From positions 1,269,138-1,333,137 of the forward strand of contig NHZP01000014.1 in NCBI GenBank assembly GCA_003313425.1: a stretch of 64,000 bases of DNA. Reading direction: 5' to 3'. Each line of letters opens with the position of its first letter. Within the stretch, counting starts at the first letter, position 1. This document shows, piece after piece, positions 22,652 to 34,274 of the stretch. Source of the DNA: Pseudopyrenochaeta lycopersici (Eukaryota > Ascomycota > Dothideomycetes > Pleosporales > Pseudopyrenochaetaceae). The notes under the pieces are model-generated. The model searched no databases. It was not told where the DNA came from and was given only the letters and a program-made list of their open reading frames with translations. A program made the position numbers and the translations under genes.

Positions 22652-24316
22652 ATGGGAATTCCTTCGATAATCTCATTGCTCGCGCTTTTTGCCGCGGCTG
22701 TGTTCGCACAGTCAAAGTATGGAGAGAACTACGCGCCTGTAGACTTTGATTCCCAGATCGTGGAGCAAACAGCTTTTCCAGAACCGAATGTCACGCTATA
22801 TAGTCCCGCATTCGCAGCGAACTCTTCTTCCGCCCCAGGATGGACTCAAGGCACTGAGGGCGCGACCTCAGAGGAACAATTGAGTATGCTCTGAATTACC
22901 CAAGACCACGTTTCAGGACCGAAATCTAACTCATGTGTAGAGTCATTTCTATGTGGCCTTGCAGAAAAGAATCCATCATGGGTTTCGTATGATACCGCCG
23001 ACTTCCTCAGCGAAGAGGGGAAGACATTTCCCTATGTCTACCTTTCTAGCTCACCTAACGCATCTGCCGGCTACGCTACCTCTAGAAAACTCCGCATCTG
23101 GATACAAGCCTCAGTGCACGGTAACGAGCCTGCAGGTGATGAAGGAGCTCTCGCATTCTTAGGTGCCCTGGACGCGGATCCCTCATGGGCAGCTAAGTTT
23201 TTAGATAAGATGGATATTATTATTCTGCCTCGATATAATCCAGATGGCAATGCCTATTTCCAGCGCACACTTGCTACCAACTTCGATCCTAACCGCGATC
23301 ATACGAAACTCGTTCGCCAGCAAACTCGAGACATTAAGTCGTGGTTCAGCAGTTTCTCCCCACACATTGCTATTGACATGCACGAGTACCGCACTACCAC
23401 TCGTTTTTCTAAGCACTACGGACATGCTGCAGATTGTATGTTTAGCGCCTCTAAGAACCTCAACATCCATCCTTCTATTCGCACACTAGCTGAAACCGTC
23501 TTTGCGCCTGCTATCAACGCGTCAGTGGCTTCACAAGGCCTCCGTTCTGAGCCATATATAACTGCATCTAGCACGGACCCCCCGTGCTTCGACGAAGCTG
23601 GCACTGATGCAAAGATTGGCCGCAATGCCATGGGCCTGTCCCAATCTGTAACCTTTCTCTTTGAGACAAGGGGTATCAGCATCGCAAACCAGGAGTTCAA
23701 ACGCCGCACACTGGGCGGCCTACAGATGATTCTTGGCGTCCTTGAGACGGCGCGCGATCAGGCTGAGCATGTATATGAGACTATTGAGGGTGCAATCCAC
23801 AAGGTAGTTAAGAGTAAGGAGCCTATTGTGGTTACCGACTACACCCTATATTCGAATCGCACCTGGACTATGGTGGATACCCGCAGTGGCGCCGTCGTCC
23901 AACTCCCTGTCCAGTTTGCAAGCACTACGCCGGCCATCGCAAATCTGACGCGTGCTAGACCCCAAGGCTACGTCATCCCCCGTGCCTGGGCCGATCTGGT
24001 AGAGCGACTGAAAGTCTCTGGGCTGGAGGTTGAAACCATCCAAGGTGTGTTTCAGGGTGAGGTGGAAGTGTACAATATCACTTCTTCAAAGCTTGCGCGC
24101 GCGTACTACGAAGGCGCAATTCTAAACGAGGTTACAACTGAAACCCTGACACAAGAGGTTACACTGCCTGCAGGAAGCTTCTTTGTAAGTAGTGCGCAAA
24201 AGAATGCAGGACTAGCCTTTGTAGCCCTTGAGCCAGAGAATATCGACTCGTACGTTAGCTTCGGCATCGTGCCGATGGAGGTTGGGGACCTGTATCCGGT
24301 ATTTAGAAAGGTGTAG
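22652..24316 (+). CDS. Secreted M14 zinc carboxypeptidase-like protein
   Basis: Two exons, 22652-22883 and 22941-24316, give 535 aa. The 57-bp intron starts GTATGC, has the branch site TCTAAC and ends TGTGTAG. Splicing restores the frame across a stop at 22892. A signal peptide (MGIPSIISLLALFAAAVFA) directs secretion. Zinc and catalytic residues of family M14 are visible: H137-G-N-E140 (HxxE), H225 in IDMHEYR and E319 in FLFETRG. Family members cleave C-terminal amino acids from peptides. Residues 380-535 form a C-terminal part with several N-x-S/T glycosylation sites. The start was chosen because the signal peptide begins at this ATG; an in-frame upstream ATG would bury it. The promoter is tandemly duplicated. 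A degraded HET fragment follows only 85 bp downstream. Confidence 0.9.
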
Positions 24317-24401
24317 AAACATCGGTGAACTAGCCAAGATAGTCGAATATGTAGTAATGTAATCTGAATGTTGTGGCTGCTGAGACTCTTTTACCAAGGC
24401 T

Positions 24402-25088
24402 GTGCTCTTTTGGGAATGTAATGAGGGCGAAAGCTGCGAATGCGGAAAGTTAAGGAAATCTTTTACGAAAAAGACATATGGTCTGGCCCTACGGTCTTCT
24501 TCGAGTTCGGTGCTGAGCCGCAGATGGCGAGCAATCGTAACCGAATACACCTCCAGAGAATTAACATATGCTTCTGATAAGTTACCAGAAATCGCCGGAA
24601 TTGCTAAGCAGTTTGTGAGTCAAATGGAAATACGAAGCCATCTTGCCGGGCTTTGAAAACAGTCTATAATGGAAGATATGATGTGGAGACTTGACTCGCC
24701 TGGCGTATGCACAGACGAATGGCGAGCGCCTTCCTGGTCGTGGGCATCCGCAACAGGAACTATTATATACCGCCAAACTAACGAAAGCAGCGAAACACTG
24801 TCAGATTCCAATTTAATTCAAATATTGGAAACGTCTTGTACAACTCATGGACCTGATAGTTTTGTTGATTGCAGAAACAGCCATATTGTCCTCCGCGGAC
24901 ATTGTGTCAAAGTTCAACTGCAGAACTTTGTAACCGAAAAGGAAAAGGACGGGGTCGTTATGGAGAAGGACAATTTCGGAATTATGAAGTTGGGTGGTGG
25001 AACTTTTTACAGAATTTTCATAGATGTCTTAGCTGGGTCGGACGGCAGTTGGAAATCAAAACAGCCTGTTGATGTCCAGATATACTAA
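24402..25088 (+). pseudogene. HET-domain (heterokaryon incompatibility) protein, C-terminal fragment with internal stop
   Basis: One frame from 24402 to 25088 is interrupted once, by TGA at 24654-24656. The text around it reads HLAGL-stop-KQSIMEDMMWR, where HET proteins have GLW followed by a Leu/Trp-rich helix, so TGG has probably become TGA. Other HET landmarks are LFWECNEGE at the start, ITEYTSRELTYASDKLP-like text (here IVTEYTSREL), and WRAPSWSWASATG. HET proteins trigger cell death after fusion of incompatible hyphae. The N-terminal two thirds of the HET domain are absent, so this is a 5'-truncated relic. A solo LTR starts 5 bp after its stop codon. Confidence 0.8.
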
Positions 25089-25092
25089 GTAT

Positions 25093-25493
25093 TGTTAAAG
25101 ATCTAATCAAGTGGTTACAATATAAAGCAACTAGTGTTAACTAGTTAGGTTCTTTAGGAGTATTCTGTAGATAGGTAGTATTGGGGGGCTAAGATGTAGA
25201 AGGGTAAAGAGTAGTATACTTATTAATTATTAAAGTTAATTATAATATACTATAGAGGCTATATTATATAAGACTATATATATAACTATCTTATAGGTTT
25301 CTTATAAGGCCCTCTCTAAGTTTCTTAAGTTTATCTCTATCTTATAGAACTAAGTCTGCCTTAGCGTAGGTTTTCTAGGATTACGTAACCCTAGCGTTTT
25401 TAGTTAGTTTAGAGGCTCGGCCTCTTTGTAGGTCGTCCGTGCCTCTTTCCCTCATCCTCATAACCGCCGCCCTTCTTACTTATGTTCGTAACA
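25093..25493 (-). repeat. Solo LTR of gypsy family B with 5-bp duplication AGTAT
   Basis: 401 bp, TGTTAAAGATCT...TTCGTAACA, flanked by AGTAT at 25088-25092 and 25494-25498. No internal element sequence is adjacent, so it is the product of LTR-LTR recombination. The first A of the left duplication is the last base of the HET relic's stop codon. Confidence 0.95.
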
Positions 25494-26063
25494 AGTATAA
25501 GTTTAAAGTACAGGTAAAACTCTAATTATAGTTTTACCTACCTAAAACATTAGAGAATAAGAATATAATGAATATAATAGATAATTTTAAGTTAGTTTTA
25601 TACATATTATATGTTATATAAAGCGCTACTAAGTAAGATAATTAGAAGCTAAACATATTATATTTATCCTCTATAGTAGGCCTAACTTAATCGTAAAAAC
25701 CTGACGTAATACCTTTTTTAGTAATGTTTAGACTAAAACATTCTTAATGTATTAGATAGACGTTATAGCCGTTACAGAGCTATAGTAGGGCTGTACTATC
25801 TGTCTAGAGTATAGTAAGTAGGGATTGACAGGATAATTAACATTAGAAACATTAGTAACATTGGACGAATATTGCACAACAGTTGTGCGCATTATGCACA
25901 TGATAGCCAGTTATAAACGAATCCAATGTTAGGAATACTAGATACCTCTAGGATTGGCCTTGCTAGCTCTGCTCAAAGGACGCATCCGAAACCTAAGTGC
26001 GAGGGTGCTCGAGGCCCGCCAATCGCTAGGGACGCGGAGCAGAGCTCGGAGCAACCCCAGCGC
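25494..26063. other. AT-rich relic and 3' flank of lipase gene
   Basis: RIP-like AT-rich DNA to about 25800, including a small hairpin (AGGTAAAAC...GTTTTACCT near 25512-25541). Then normal GC sequence with repeated short words (ACATTAGTAACATTGG) leads into the 3' end of the lipase gene. No gene seen. Confidence 0.5.
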
Positions 26064-27209
26064 CTAGCTGTGAAGCATTTTCACCTCTGGAAAGTCCTCG
26101 CTTGGGCCCTTCAAAACTTCGTCCTCCGGCTTCAAGCCTAGCGCATACCAAAAGAACGCGGGTAAATATCTTCCTATAATATTCCATATCGGTTGCCCCG
26201 GAATTGGTCCTACCCCAGACTTAGCCGTATCGCTCAGCCCATCCCGGATTCCCGCTACATCGACCAGAATATTGAGATCCCAATACGACCCATGCGAGCT
26301 ATTCGTGATAGTAAACTCTCTCTGATAGTCCACATCAGCGCTACTGTTCAATGTCGCCCAAAATTGCGTCCAAGTCGGGTCCGTGAATGAGTCATGGCCG
26401 TCGCTGCCCCAAAGCATGAATGCCTGACGACCATGAGTACCGAGAGACTTGTTAAGAACTGGGCCAAACATCATTCCATCTATATTGACGCCAGCACGAA
26501 ACCTCTTGTCGTTTAGCAACACCGTTGCACTCGCCGCGCCTCCAAAGCTATGTCCAAACATTAGGGCATCCTCCTCCTTGAACTTGAGATGGTCTAGGAC
26601 AAATGATGCGTCATCAGCCCGTACTTCCAAAGCATGCTCAACCGACGCTGTCGATCCATTCGCGTCTGCCGGTTTCGTTACCCTTCCTCCAAGAATCACA
26701 TCCCCATTCGGAAATTCCACAACATCCGTATCGTACGGATGGTCTATAGTAACTACCGTAAACCCATGGCTAGCTATCTCATGAGCCAAGTGATTTGAGA
26801 ACAATCTTGTCGTATTCAATCCCGCGCTAAACAATGCGAGCGGCCATTTTCTTTCTCCTTTTCCCTTCACTTTCTTAGCGTCGCAAACCTGATGATAGAA
26901 ACGAGTCCAAAGGCCTTTAGGATAGTCATACGCGTTTAGAATCTCGTCCTCTATTGCTGCTGTAACCGGCGGTACGTACGGAACTTTAATGAGATGGCAA
27001 TGAGTTTGCGGAACAGGATCGAAGCGGGATATCATTATCCGGCGGACATGGGATGAGTTGAAGGGATCCAGTCGCGACTCGTCTACCCATTCTTCATTGA
27101 CGAGGGAAGTATAGTAGGGTCCTGTACCCTGTGGTAGGATGAAGGTTTCATTTTGAGCGCAAACCGTATGGAGCAGGTGGAGCAGAAGAACGAACTGCGC
27201 AAGAGCCAT
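26064..27209 (-). CDS. Secreted PAF-acetylhydrolase-like alpha/beta-hydrolase (lipase)
   Basis: A single-exon gene of 381 aa. It starts with a signal peptide (MALAQFVLLLHLLHTVCAQ). The middle shows the nucleophile elbow GHSFGG with Ser221, the acid in NIDGMMFG (Asp244) and the histidine in SSHGSYWD (His306), the order and spacing of the PAF-AH isoform II family (PF03403). The LALFSAGLNTTRLFSNHLAHE block is the usual oxyanion strand region. Family members hydrolyse short or oxidised acyl chains of phospholipids; the substrate here is unknown. Several N-glycosylation sites (NSS, NTT, NGS, NKS) fit a secreted protein. No RIP, no introns. Neighbours give no clear pathway. Confidence 0.88.
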   Translation of the reverse strand: MALAQFVLLLHLLHTVCAQNETFILPQGTGPYYTSLVNEEWVDESRLDPFNSSHVRRIMISRFDPVPQTHCHLIKVPYVPPVTAAIEDEILNAYDYPKGLWTRFYHQVCDAKKVKGKGERKWPLALFSAGLNTTRLFSNHLAHEIASHGFTVVTIDHPYDTDVVEFPNGDVILGGRVTKPADANGSTASVEHALEVRADDASFVLDHLKFKEEDALMFGHSFGGAASATVLLNDKRFRAGVNIDGMMFGPVLNKSLGTHGRQAFMLWGSDGHDSFTDPTWTQFWATLNSSADVDYQREFTITNSSHGSYWDLNILVDVAGIRDGLSDTAKSGVGPIPGQPIWNIIGRYLPAFFWYALGLKPEDEVLKGPSEDFPEVKMLHS

Positions 27210-28467
27210 CTTGTCGCAAGCTATGAGCCAGAAAATTTAGTATAACAGCCTAAAATCGTGGTTTCGCGGACTTTTGTAGCTTGTTGGAAGGAGAATACGA
27301 AATACGAGGAGAGCTAATTAATGGACCTTCCTAAAGCGAAATCCAGTACATGTTTTGCGGATTCTACGAATCAATTAGTAAGCGACTCGATAACAGGTGG
27401 CTTTACCTTTTACCCTTTATATTCTAAGGCTGCTACACGTAAAAGAGTTAGGCAGGGGGCCTCCCTTCTTCGACCAAGACAATAATTCAGTAAAGCGCTA
27501 TGACTGAGATGACGCATAAAATGGCCACCTTAACTCCTCCATCCTCTACAACTGGGGCAAGCAACCCCTGCAATATTCTAAGACAAACTAGGCTATACCC
27601 TTGCTACGAAGACCGTGCGCCGAAAACAAATTAAGCGCAACAAACCCGGAAACCGACTGTGCCAAATAACAGCCAACTTTGAAATACATACAGCATACAG
27701 TATCGTATCAAGCTTCTTTCTCTCCTATGTTGAGCGTTACGTTAGATAAGCGATTAGCAGGTCTCATAGTTAGCTTCTGAACTGGACCAGATACGTCGAA
27801 GACAGAATGTATATAGCTGACGACCGTAGCGGCCTATATCCATACAATAGATGGCCATAATTGAACCCGCCCCCCGGCAACACACCATAGTGGTTGAGAT
27901 TTTCGCGTATAGATGGAGTAGGCTGGAAAACCTGCCCTTTGTCGTGTCAGTCACTGCGAGCCTTTTCAAACGACCCACTATATGGGCAGAAGTAGCCGAT
28001 CAGCTATGTATGGGACATGAGGAGCCAGGGAACTGCTTGATGGATTTGCAAAAGGTACATATTCAACACGCCTTCAGCTGCAAAATTACCGCCAGACAAC
28101 TTGCAAAAAATCAAGGTAGATGAGCGCTTCGTACTCGTTTGCTCACCTTTTTAAACCAGCGAGAACTTTGGTACATTGCTTACTACTTTATATTACTTAA
28201 TTTATATCTTCATATAATTATTATAAAAGTTAATCCCATTAATATACTACGATAGGTTTCACTAGGCTATAAATTTATAAAGTATTTTGAGAGTCAATGA
28301 AGTTTCTTAATCTGTCAATATAATAAAAACCTGGAGTGAAACCTTACCTAAGTCGTATTCTGTCGCCTATTGAAGATAGCTGCATTCAAAATTGATTGGA
28401 TTGGCAATGAGCAAAAATAACCTTACAGCAAAGAGGAAACCAAAAAGATTCTCAGATTCAGGGGAGC
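27210..28467. other. Intergenic region between lipase and P450
   Basis: This holds the promoter of the minus-strand lipase and the 3' flank of the P450. 28170-28330 is AT-rich. Short overlapping frames on both strands near 27.75-28.12 kb show no domain, signal peptide or splice pattern that would support a gene. Confidence 0.5.
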
Positions 28468-30124
28468 CTAAAGCACAGAACTCAGCCTCAACACCAACTT
28501 CTCTTTCATTGGGTGCCCAAGAAAGAAATCTTCCTGCTCCATCCCTTCATCATCCACAATACTCGTTGTATAATTCGTATAGATAGCTGCAATCAATATT
28601 TTCATTACTATCCGCACGATTAGCTGCTCTTACTTCACTAGTTCTTGTCGATATAAAGTATTTGTTAACCAATGTTACCAGTTCTAGAACGTCGTTCTCA
28701 ACTGTTATGAGGGTTTAAAGAAAACACTGCGTACCTAGCACAGCAAAATGCTTCCCAATACATGTCCTCGGGCCACTCCCAAACGCCCAAAACCAACGCC
28801 TCATCTCCTTCAACTGCGCAGAATCCTGCTCTTTCATCCACCGTTCGGGCTCCCAGGACGAGGCATTAGGAAATACATCTTCATTGCGATGCATGCAGAA
28901 AACCGCCGTGCTTACCTGCACACCGCCGGGGACGAAGAAGTGCTTTTCCAGAGTGCAGCCTCCAGGTGGCGTAATGCGAAATTGCGGTGCCTGTGATGCT
29001 GGGTAAAGTCGAAGACTCTCTTGAACGATGGCGTCAAGAAGGGGGAGAGCGTCCAGGCTCCGAAAGCTCGGTAGTTGCCGTGCTCCTTGGTCACTAGGAA
29101 AATTTGGCTGCGTACAGATTGTAGGCCGGACGGGACGTTTGAGAGTGAATAGTTCGCTTCGCAGACGGGCTTGTAGTGATGGTCGTTTAGATAATTCCCA
29201 CTGTAGAAATGTTAGTGTGATCCTGGTGCCTTCTGGCCCGGCCACGAAATGGTCCATTGTTTCAGATGCTATGGCTGGGTAAATGGTTGCATTTGCCTTT
29301 AGCGGCTCTTTGGGAAGGCGGTTTTGAAGCGTGGCATAAACCACTGGCTCCGTTGACAGTGGCGTCGAGCTCTTCGACTTTTTAGAAGGCTGCTGTAGTA
29401 GCATATTTGCGGCCTCACAAAGTTTGAGTCCGTGTGCTTCCTTTTCTTGTCTTGCCTTCCCGTCTTGAGGACAGTTGCGGAGTAGTGCATCGTGGCTGTG
29501 GAAAAATTCTCGGCATTCGGCAGTGTTGCAGAGAAGATTTGTCGAGTTTTTGAGGCCAAAAACAAAGGCAGACATGAAGTCGGCGCCAAGGGCTCCATTA
29601 ACTTGATATATGTCCAATGGTTTGCTATCTTGTGCGGCGGCTTCGAGAATGGGAAAAAATCTGTCATACATGATGACACTAGCCAACACTTGCATATCTC
29701 TCGAGTTTAGGAGATATGACTTCGAATAGATATGTGAAAGTATGCGTTTGCGATCTGCGTGGTCCTTGGGCGACGCCATCGAAACCAGGTTTCGCGTTCC
29801 GTAATTCATGAACTGCTCAGCATACCACTTCGGTTTCCTGAAACCGCCTACATAGATCTGACGAAGACCATCGAGCGAAGCAACGCTGACCTCATTTGGC
29901 CCTAGACGTACAATAGGACCTTTGCGTTGGTGGGCGGAGAAGATAGATTGGATACCTTCGCGGCCGCCCCTGCGTTTCCGCCACATCCAGAATGGATGGA
30001 CTGGGCAGGTAAAGTGAGCATTAGGGATTCTAGAAAGAGGGGAAATAAAGGTTGGATAGATAATGTAGCGGTATGCGAAGCATGCGAGAACAATTGCGAC
30101 TCCGAGTGTGGAGAGATATGCCAT
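28468..30124 (-). CDS. Cytochrome P450 monooxygenase
   Basis: Two exons (30124-28735 and 28607-28468) give 509 aa. The 127-bp intron starts GTACGC, carries the branch-like GCTAATC and ends GGATAG. It lies just behind the heme loop, and splicing replaces a premature end by the proper tail starting VMKILIAAIYTNYTT. Visible motifs: an N-terminal membrane anchor (residues 1-23, LGVAIVLACFAYRYIIY); I-helix FVAGPEGT; K-helix ExxR as ESLR; PERW; heme loop FGSGPRTCIG with Cys455. Fungal P450s of this shape sit in the ER and oxidise small hydrophobic molecules, often in secondary or xenobiotic metabolism. CYP family not assigned. It lies 296 bp from the permease on the same strand; no shared regulation is visible. 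Confidence 0.9.
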
Positions 30125-30420
30125 GAGTGCGGGGTCCCTGCTTACGGGTTGGTTCGAGGGAATACCGAGCTTATCAGCTCGTGCGCGAACAGCGTGCTCG
30201 GTTAGCCTTACTAAAAAGGACTAATCATCGTTTTACTGCACGTCTCGCGAGACCCGTATTTAGGAGACAGGGAGAGAATAGTCTAGTAGATAAGGCGGAA
30301 GAATCAAATTTATTTCACCATAGTGATTATGTCACTTGTATCCATAAACACATAAGCTAGTCATAACTAGTCATAACGACGTTAAGTATACTCCGCAGGG
30401 TTGAATGCCATGATGCTTCT
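30125..30420. other. Short intergenic region (P450 promoter / permease 3' flank)
   Basis: Normal GC; contains a tandem GTCATAACTAGTCATAAC near 30361-30378. No gene seen. Confidence 0.5.
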
Positions 30421-32283
30421 CTACTGGCTGCGCCTAATGTATGTAACAGGCCCGTTATAAGTCTTTCGTCCTCTAAGGGCGTAGTATACCAGAGCCACTG
30501 CCATTGTGAACCCTGTGACAAGAACGTTCCAATTCATCTGAGCGGGGGTGGGGTTAGGGTTCAGCGGGAAGAAAGGAAAGACAAAAGCCAGGACAAGAAA
30601 ACACAATGCTATAGCGTTAATGACCAGACCAGCTCTTCCTAGATTGAATTGAGATGGTAAGAGTGGTTCTCCTACAAGGCGTTTTCGGAAGATGCAGGAT
30701 ATTGCAAGAATATACGAGCCTACAGTTCCCACTTGCCCAATTGATATAATGACGTTGAAGGCAATAGATGACCCAATAATGATGAGACTGAGCAACGCGG
30801 TAATGATCAGCGTAGTAGTAACCGCATTCAGTGGAATGTCCCAGCCAGCCGGAATCTAAACAAAAATTAGTCTGGTCGTACTCCAGAATTTCGTTAATAG
30901 ATATCTTACATAGGAGAGCCATTGTGAGCCCGGGAGCCCTTGGTCTCGTGCAAATGCAAAGAGCTGACGCGATACCGTGGTTGCCAGGTTTACGGCAGCG
31001 AAGAGAAGCAAGGTAGCAACCACGGCAGTCATGATGGATGTTCCTTTCCGGGACTGAGTGGCATTGAAAAGGACTTGGATATACGGCTGGCCAGTCGGAG
31101 TGACGAGTATCTCGTCGACGTCTCCAAGCGTAGACATGATAGTTATGGTCATAGCAAACCCGAGAGAGTAGTTGAGGACAGCTGTAGCTATCATAGACCT
31201 TGGAAGCGCCCATGATGCATCCTTAAGTTCCTCAGACAAATGGCATGCCGCATCGGCTCCAATCAAGGTGATAACGGGCCCAGTTAACCCCACAAGACAC
31301 GATAGCCCAATGCTTCCCCAGCCCCCGTTATCTTGAAACTCGGTGAACACTCGTTTTGGATCTGATCGAGGGCCCAGGACCCAGAGCACAACAACGAATC
31401 CTATAAATCCGAAAACATGTAGAATCATTATGATGCCTTCCATCAGTGGAAGTGTTCGGATGAGAACAGTATTCCAAAGGATTGCAAACATTGCTGTGGC
31501 AATACAGAGAAGCGTACTCTGCCAGCCTTTGATAGTGTAGTCAGGCATGTTCAAGGCCATTAATCCTTGCAGCTGTTGGGCGACAGCATAAGTCGTACTT
31601 GCCATGGCTGCCTGCCAACCGATGACTGAAAACCACCCTACAACAATCAGCCGTCTTCCTCTTGACTTAGCATCGATATCTGCGAGAGTTACAAACCTGT
31701 GATATAGCTTAGAAACTTCTGTCGTTTCGGCGGTGCAAATTCGGAAACCCAATGGTATTGGCCTCCTGCCGTGGGTGCCCTGTTCGATCAGTTTTTGCGC
31801 TAACCTCTAATCGCACCAATGAAGCCTCACATTGAGGCCATCTCCGCTAAGGAGAGAACCACGAAGAACATGCCAACACAGACAATAAGGAACATCCAGA
31901 TACCACCAGCGGTTCCCCCATTCATTAAGGAGAGGGAAATGATGCTGTCAGAGTAGATCAGTCATTCAAAAAGAGGCGGAAGGAGGTGGAGTGTCATACA
32001 CGAGTGCATATTCCCAAGTGCAACCCATAACAACAGCATAGCCAAAAATGGAATGGAGACGGAAATTGCGCTGGCAACATAGGTTAGTCAGGCTGAATGG
32101 CTTCAGGGAGTGAGAGATGCATACCCTCAATTGCTGCAGCTTTCCCATGCGATGCATGTCACTGCCATCTTGCGCTGTGCCGCCTTTTGTGGCGACAGAA
32201 GGATCGCTGTAGGAGATTTCGTTGTCGGCATAGTTGTGATCGGCCAAAGGTGATTTGGCTTCGCTCAGAGGTTGGTTGGACAT
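30421..32283 (-). CDS. APC-superfamily permease (choline/GABA/amino-acid transporter type)
   Basis: Six exons on the minus strand: 32283-32125, 32070-32000, 31944-31831, 31779-31697, 31637-30910 and 30855-30421. The five introns (51-59 bp) have GT...AG ends, and joined phases give 529 aa. The N-terminus is a hydrophilic cytosolic tail to MGKLQQLRRNF; then come about 12 membrane helices. Family landmarks are MNGGTAGGIWM, SLAEMASMAPTAGGQYHWV, a long LTGPVITLIGADAACHLSEE block and a tail ending YNGPVTYIRRSQ. The SLAEMASMAPTAGGQYHWVS block is the usual TM3 region of fungal choline and GABA permeases. It is a plasma-membrane proton symporter by family. The introns explain why the first ~170 residues are split over short frames. 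Substrate not predictable. Confidence 0.9.
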
Positions 32284-32949
32284 TGCTCACGTTGAGGCAG
32301 GTGAGACACAATAGAAGACTTTAGTTTTTTTCTTGGGGCTGAATGAGACGAAGACCCGGGCGACTGGTATCCATTAAGAAGGTGCGAGGGAAGGTCATGT
32401 CAATGTTGAAGTTGGGAAAGGGCAACTGTTGCACATGCATAATGCAGCAGGGGTGTGCTTACAAGCACATTTTGACTGGACCGGATCATTCCCGGTGACA
32501 GCGCCCGTGCGCGATGAAAGCCCGCGTCAATTTGGCTGGAGGGATGCCGCGTCAAAGGCCGGGGCACGTTTCTAAAAGAAATATGCCAAGGGTCGCAGCG
32601 GGAATGGACGGGTTCAACGCCAGCCCGTCGGTCCAGTACCATCGCTGCTCCCATCTCAAATAAAGATTAAACTTTATCCTGAGTGGTTGTACCCGCCGAA
32701 TTCTCCGCCCCCAAGATATGGCGGCAGATCACAGGGAGGCTCCAGCTTGGCCATACTTGCTTTGCCGCATCGCCACGGATCCTTCGTGTCGCTAAATGAA
32801 CACCTCTCTTCACACAATGCAGCACCTCGATACATCGGTTAGATTCCGTCTGTGAGTTTAGATATGCCTGTGGCTCCGCCATTTCGGAATGGGAACTCTT
32901 TATCATCGTTAATCCTCTAGTCCCCATATATACAACATTGCAGCTTCCC
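32284..32949. promoter_or_regulatory. Divergent intergenic region between permease and rhodopsin-fold gene
   Basis: About 670 bp of normal GC shared by two outward-facing genes, so it probably carries both promoters. No reliable TATA or operator can be named. Small frames inside show no domain. Confidence 0.5.
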
Positions 32950-34274
32950 ATGTCTCTGCCATCTCCAGCAGCACCAACTGGAAATCGCTTTGCTATAGTT
33001 TCAGAGACTGACTACGGCGCCCCGATATTTATCGCAGCTATTATCACCTTAATATTCACTTTTCTGGTCCTCATCGTGCGCATTGCTATTGTGAAATGGC
33101 GCAGATGGGGCCTCGATGACATAGTCCTTATTTGCGCAAAAGTTAGCCCCATGCATGATCATCCCGCTCTAAGCCAGGTTTACTTATCATCTGGGTTAGG
33201 CCGTCGGCCTGGGCCAGTGGATCTCCATTTTCATTGCGTACCATAATGGCCTCGGAAAAGCTACTTTCATAGTGGACCCTCGAGACTTACCTTACATGGT
33301 CAAGGTACCCAGCCCTCTTAGCGGTAAACGCCGATGTTAGATCGCATGATAACTCTTTTTCTAAACCACAGTTCTTCTTTGCAAGTCGGATCCTCCTCGT
33401 TATCGCTCTGTGTCTTTCGAAATGCTCCCTTCTACTTACGATCCGAGCGTTGTTCACCTTCGAATTCAAGAGGCAATGGTGGGTGAGCAATATTGCCATC
33501 GCCGTCACTTGCGCATGGGGTGCGACTTCTGCACTTACCATTTCGGTCGGCTGTTCACCTAATTACGTCGTGCTAGGCCAGCAGAATGTCAAGTGTGCTA
33601 ATCATGTCTGTTGCCTTTCTCATCTTTCCCACAGTTATTCTAGTAAGATCTTTCACAAAGTATGATCGCTTACACATGAGTCAGGTTGCCCGATTACTAG
33701 CAATTTTCATATCAGAGGTTCTGCTTGAGTGTGCAATTGTGATCTTACCGGTCCTTTTCCTCATTAGCATTAATATGAGATGGAACGAAAAGTCCGTTGT
33801 CATTATGGCATTTGCTTTCCGGCTTCCGTAAGCCGCAATGACTTCCTCCCATTTCCTAGATTTGCTAAGAGACTTTTCAGAGCCGTCGCCTGCATCATCG
33901 CGTACCTTGTCACTTCAATCCGCTTTCTCTCAAGCAATAGACCCGGCGTGAACGTCGCTGCTACAGTAATCTGGCAGCAGATCTTGCTCGGCTATTCACT
34001 CATGTCGGCAACCCTACCCATGCTCAGAAAATTTGTGCAGAACTTTACCACAGGCGGTATGGGTTTCAGTAAAGATGATAGCGGTTCCAACCAGCATAGT
34101 CAGCGAATTACCACCGCACTCCAACTGAGCGTGCTGTCAAAAACGCAGAGCGCAACACCAACACCGATTGTAACTGCTCCGAGTCTGACGCCAGTATTAA
34201 CGCGGTCACGATCAGGATCTCATGTTTCAGGGGGCCTGGCGCAGGACAACTCATCTATAACCTTACTAATATAA
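32950..34274 (+). CDS. Fungal rhodopsin-fold integral membrane protein (PTH11-like, PF20684 type)
   Basis: Five exons: 32950-33141, 33200-33304, 33372-33605, 33685-33827, 33881-34274. They join in phase to 355 aa. The four introns are 53-79 bp, GT...AG. The protein has seven predicted membrane helices: IFIAAIITLIFTFLVLIV first, then RWGLDDIVLICAK (the family's W-x-x-D-D box), GLGKATF after TM3, RILLVIALCLSKCSLLL, a loop with the paired cysteines of GCSPNY and KCANHV, FISEVLLECAIVILPV, and WQQILLGYSLMSATLPMLRKFV. The last ~80 residues are a Ser/Thr-rich cytosolic tail. Related proteins act as hyphal surface sensors in plant pathogens, but function varies and no CFEM domain is present. The exon set is my prediction; the third intron uses GTCTGT...GAGTCAG, the weakest of the four. 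Confidence 0.82.

Noticed and set aside
27754..28123. Overlapping short frames on both strands
   Set aside because: No domain, no splice pattern, mutual overlap; likely chance.
30617..31213. 198-codon minus-strand frame inside the permease
   Set aside because: Shadow of permease exons in another frame; the permease frame has clear family motifs and phase-correct introns.
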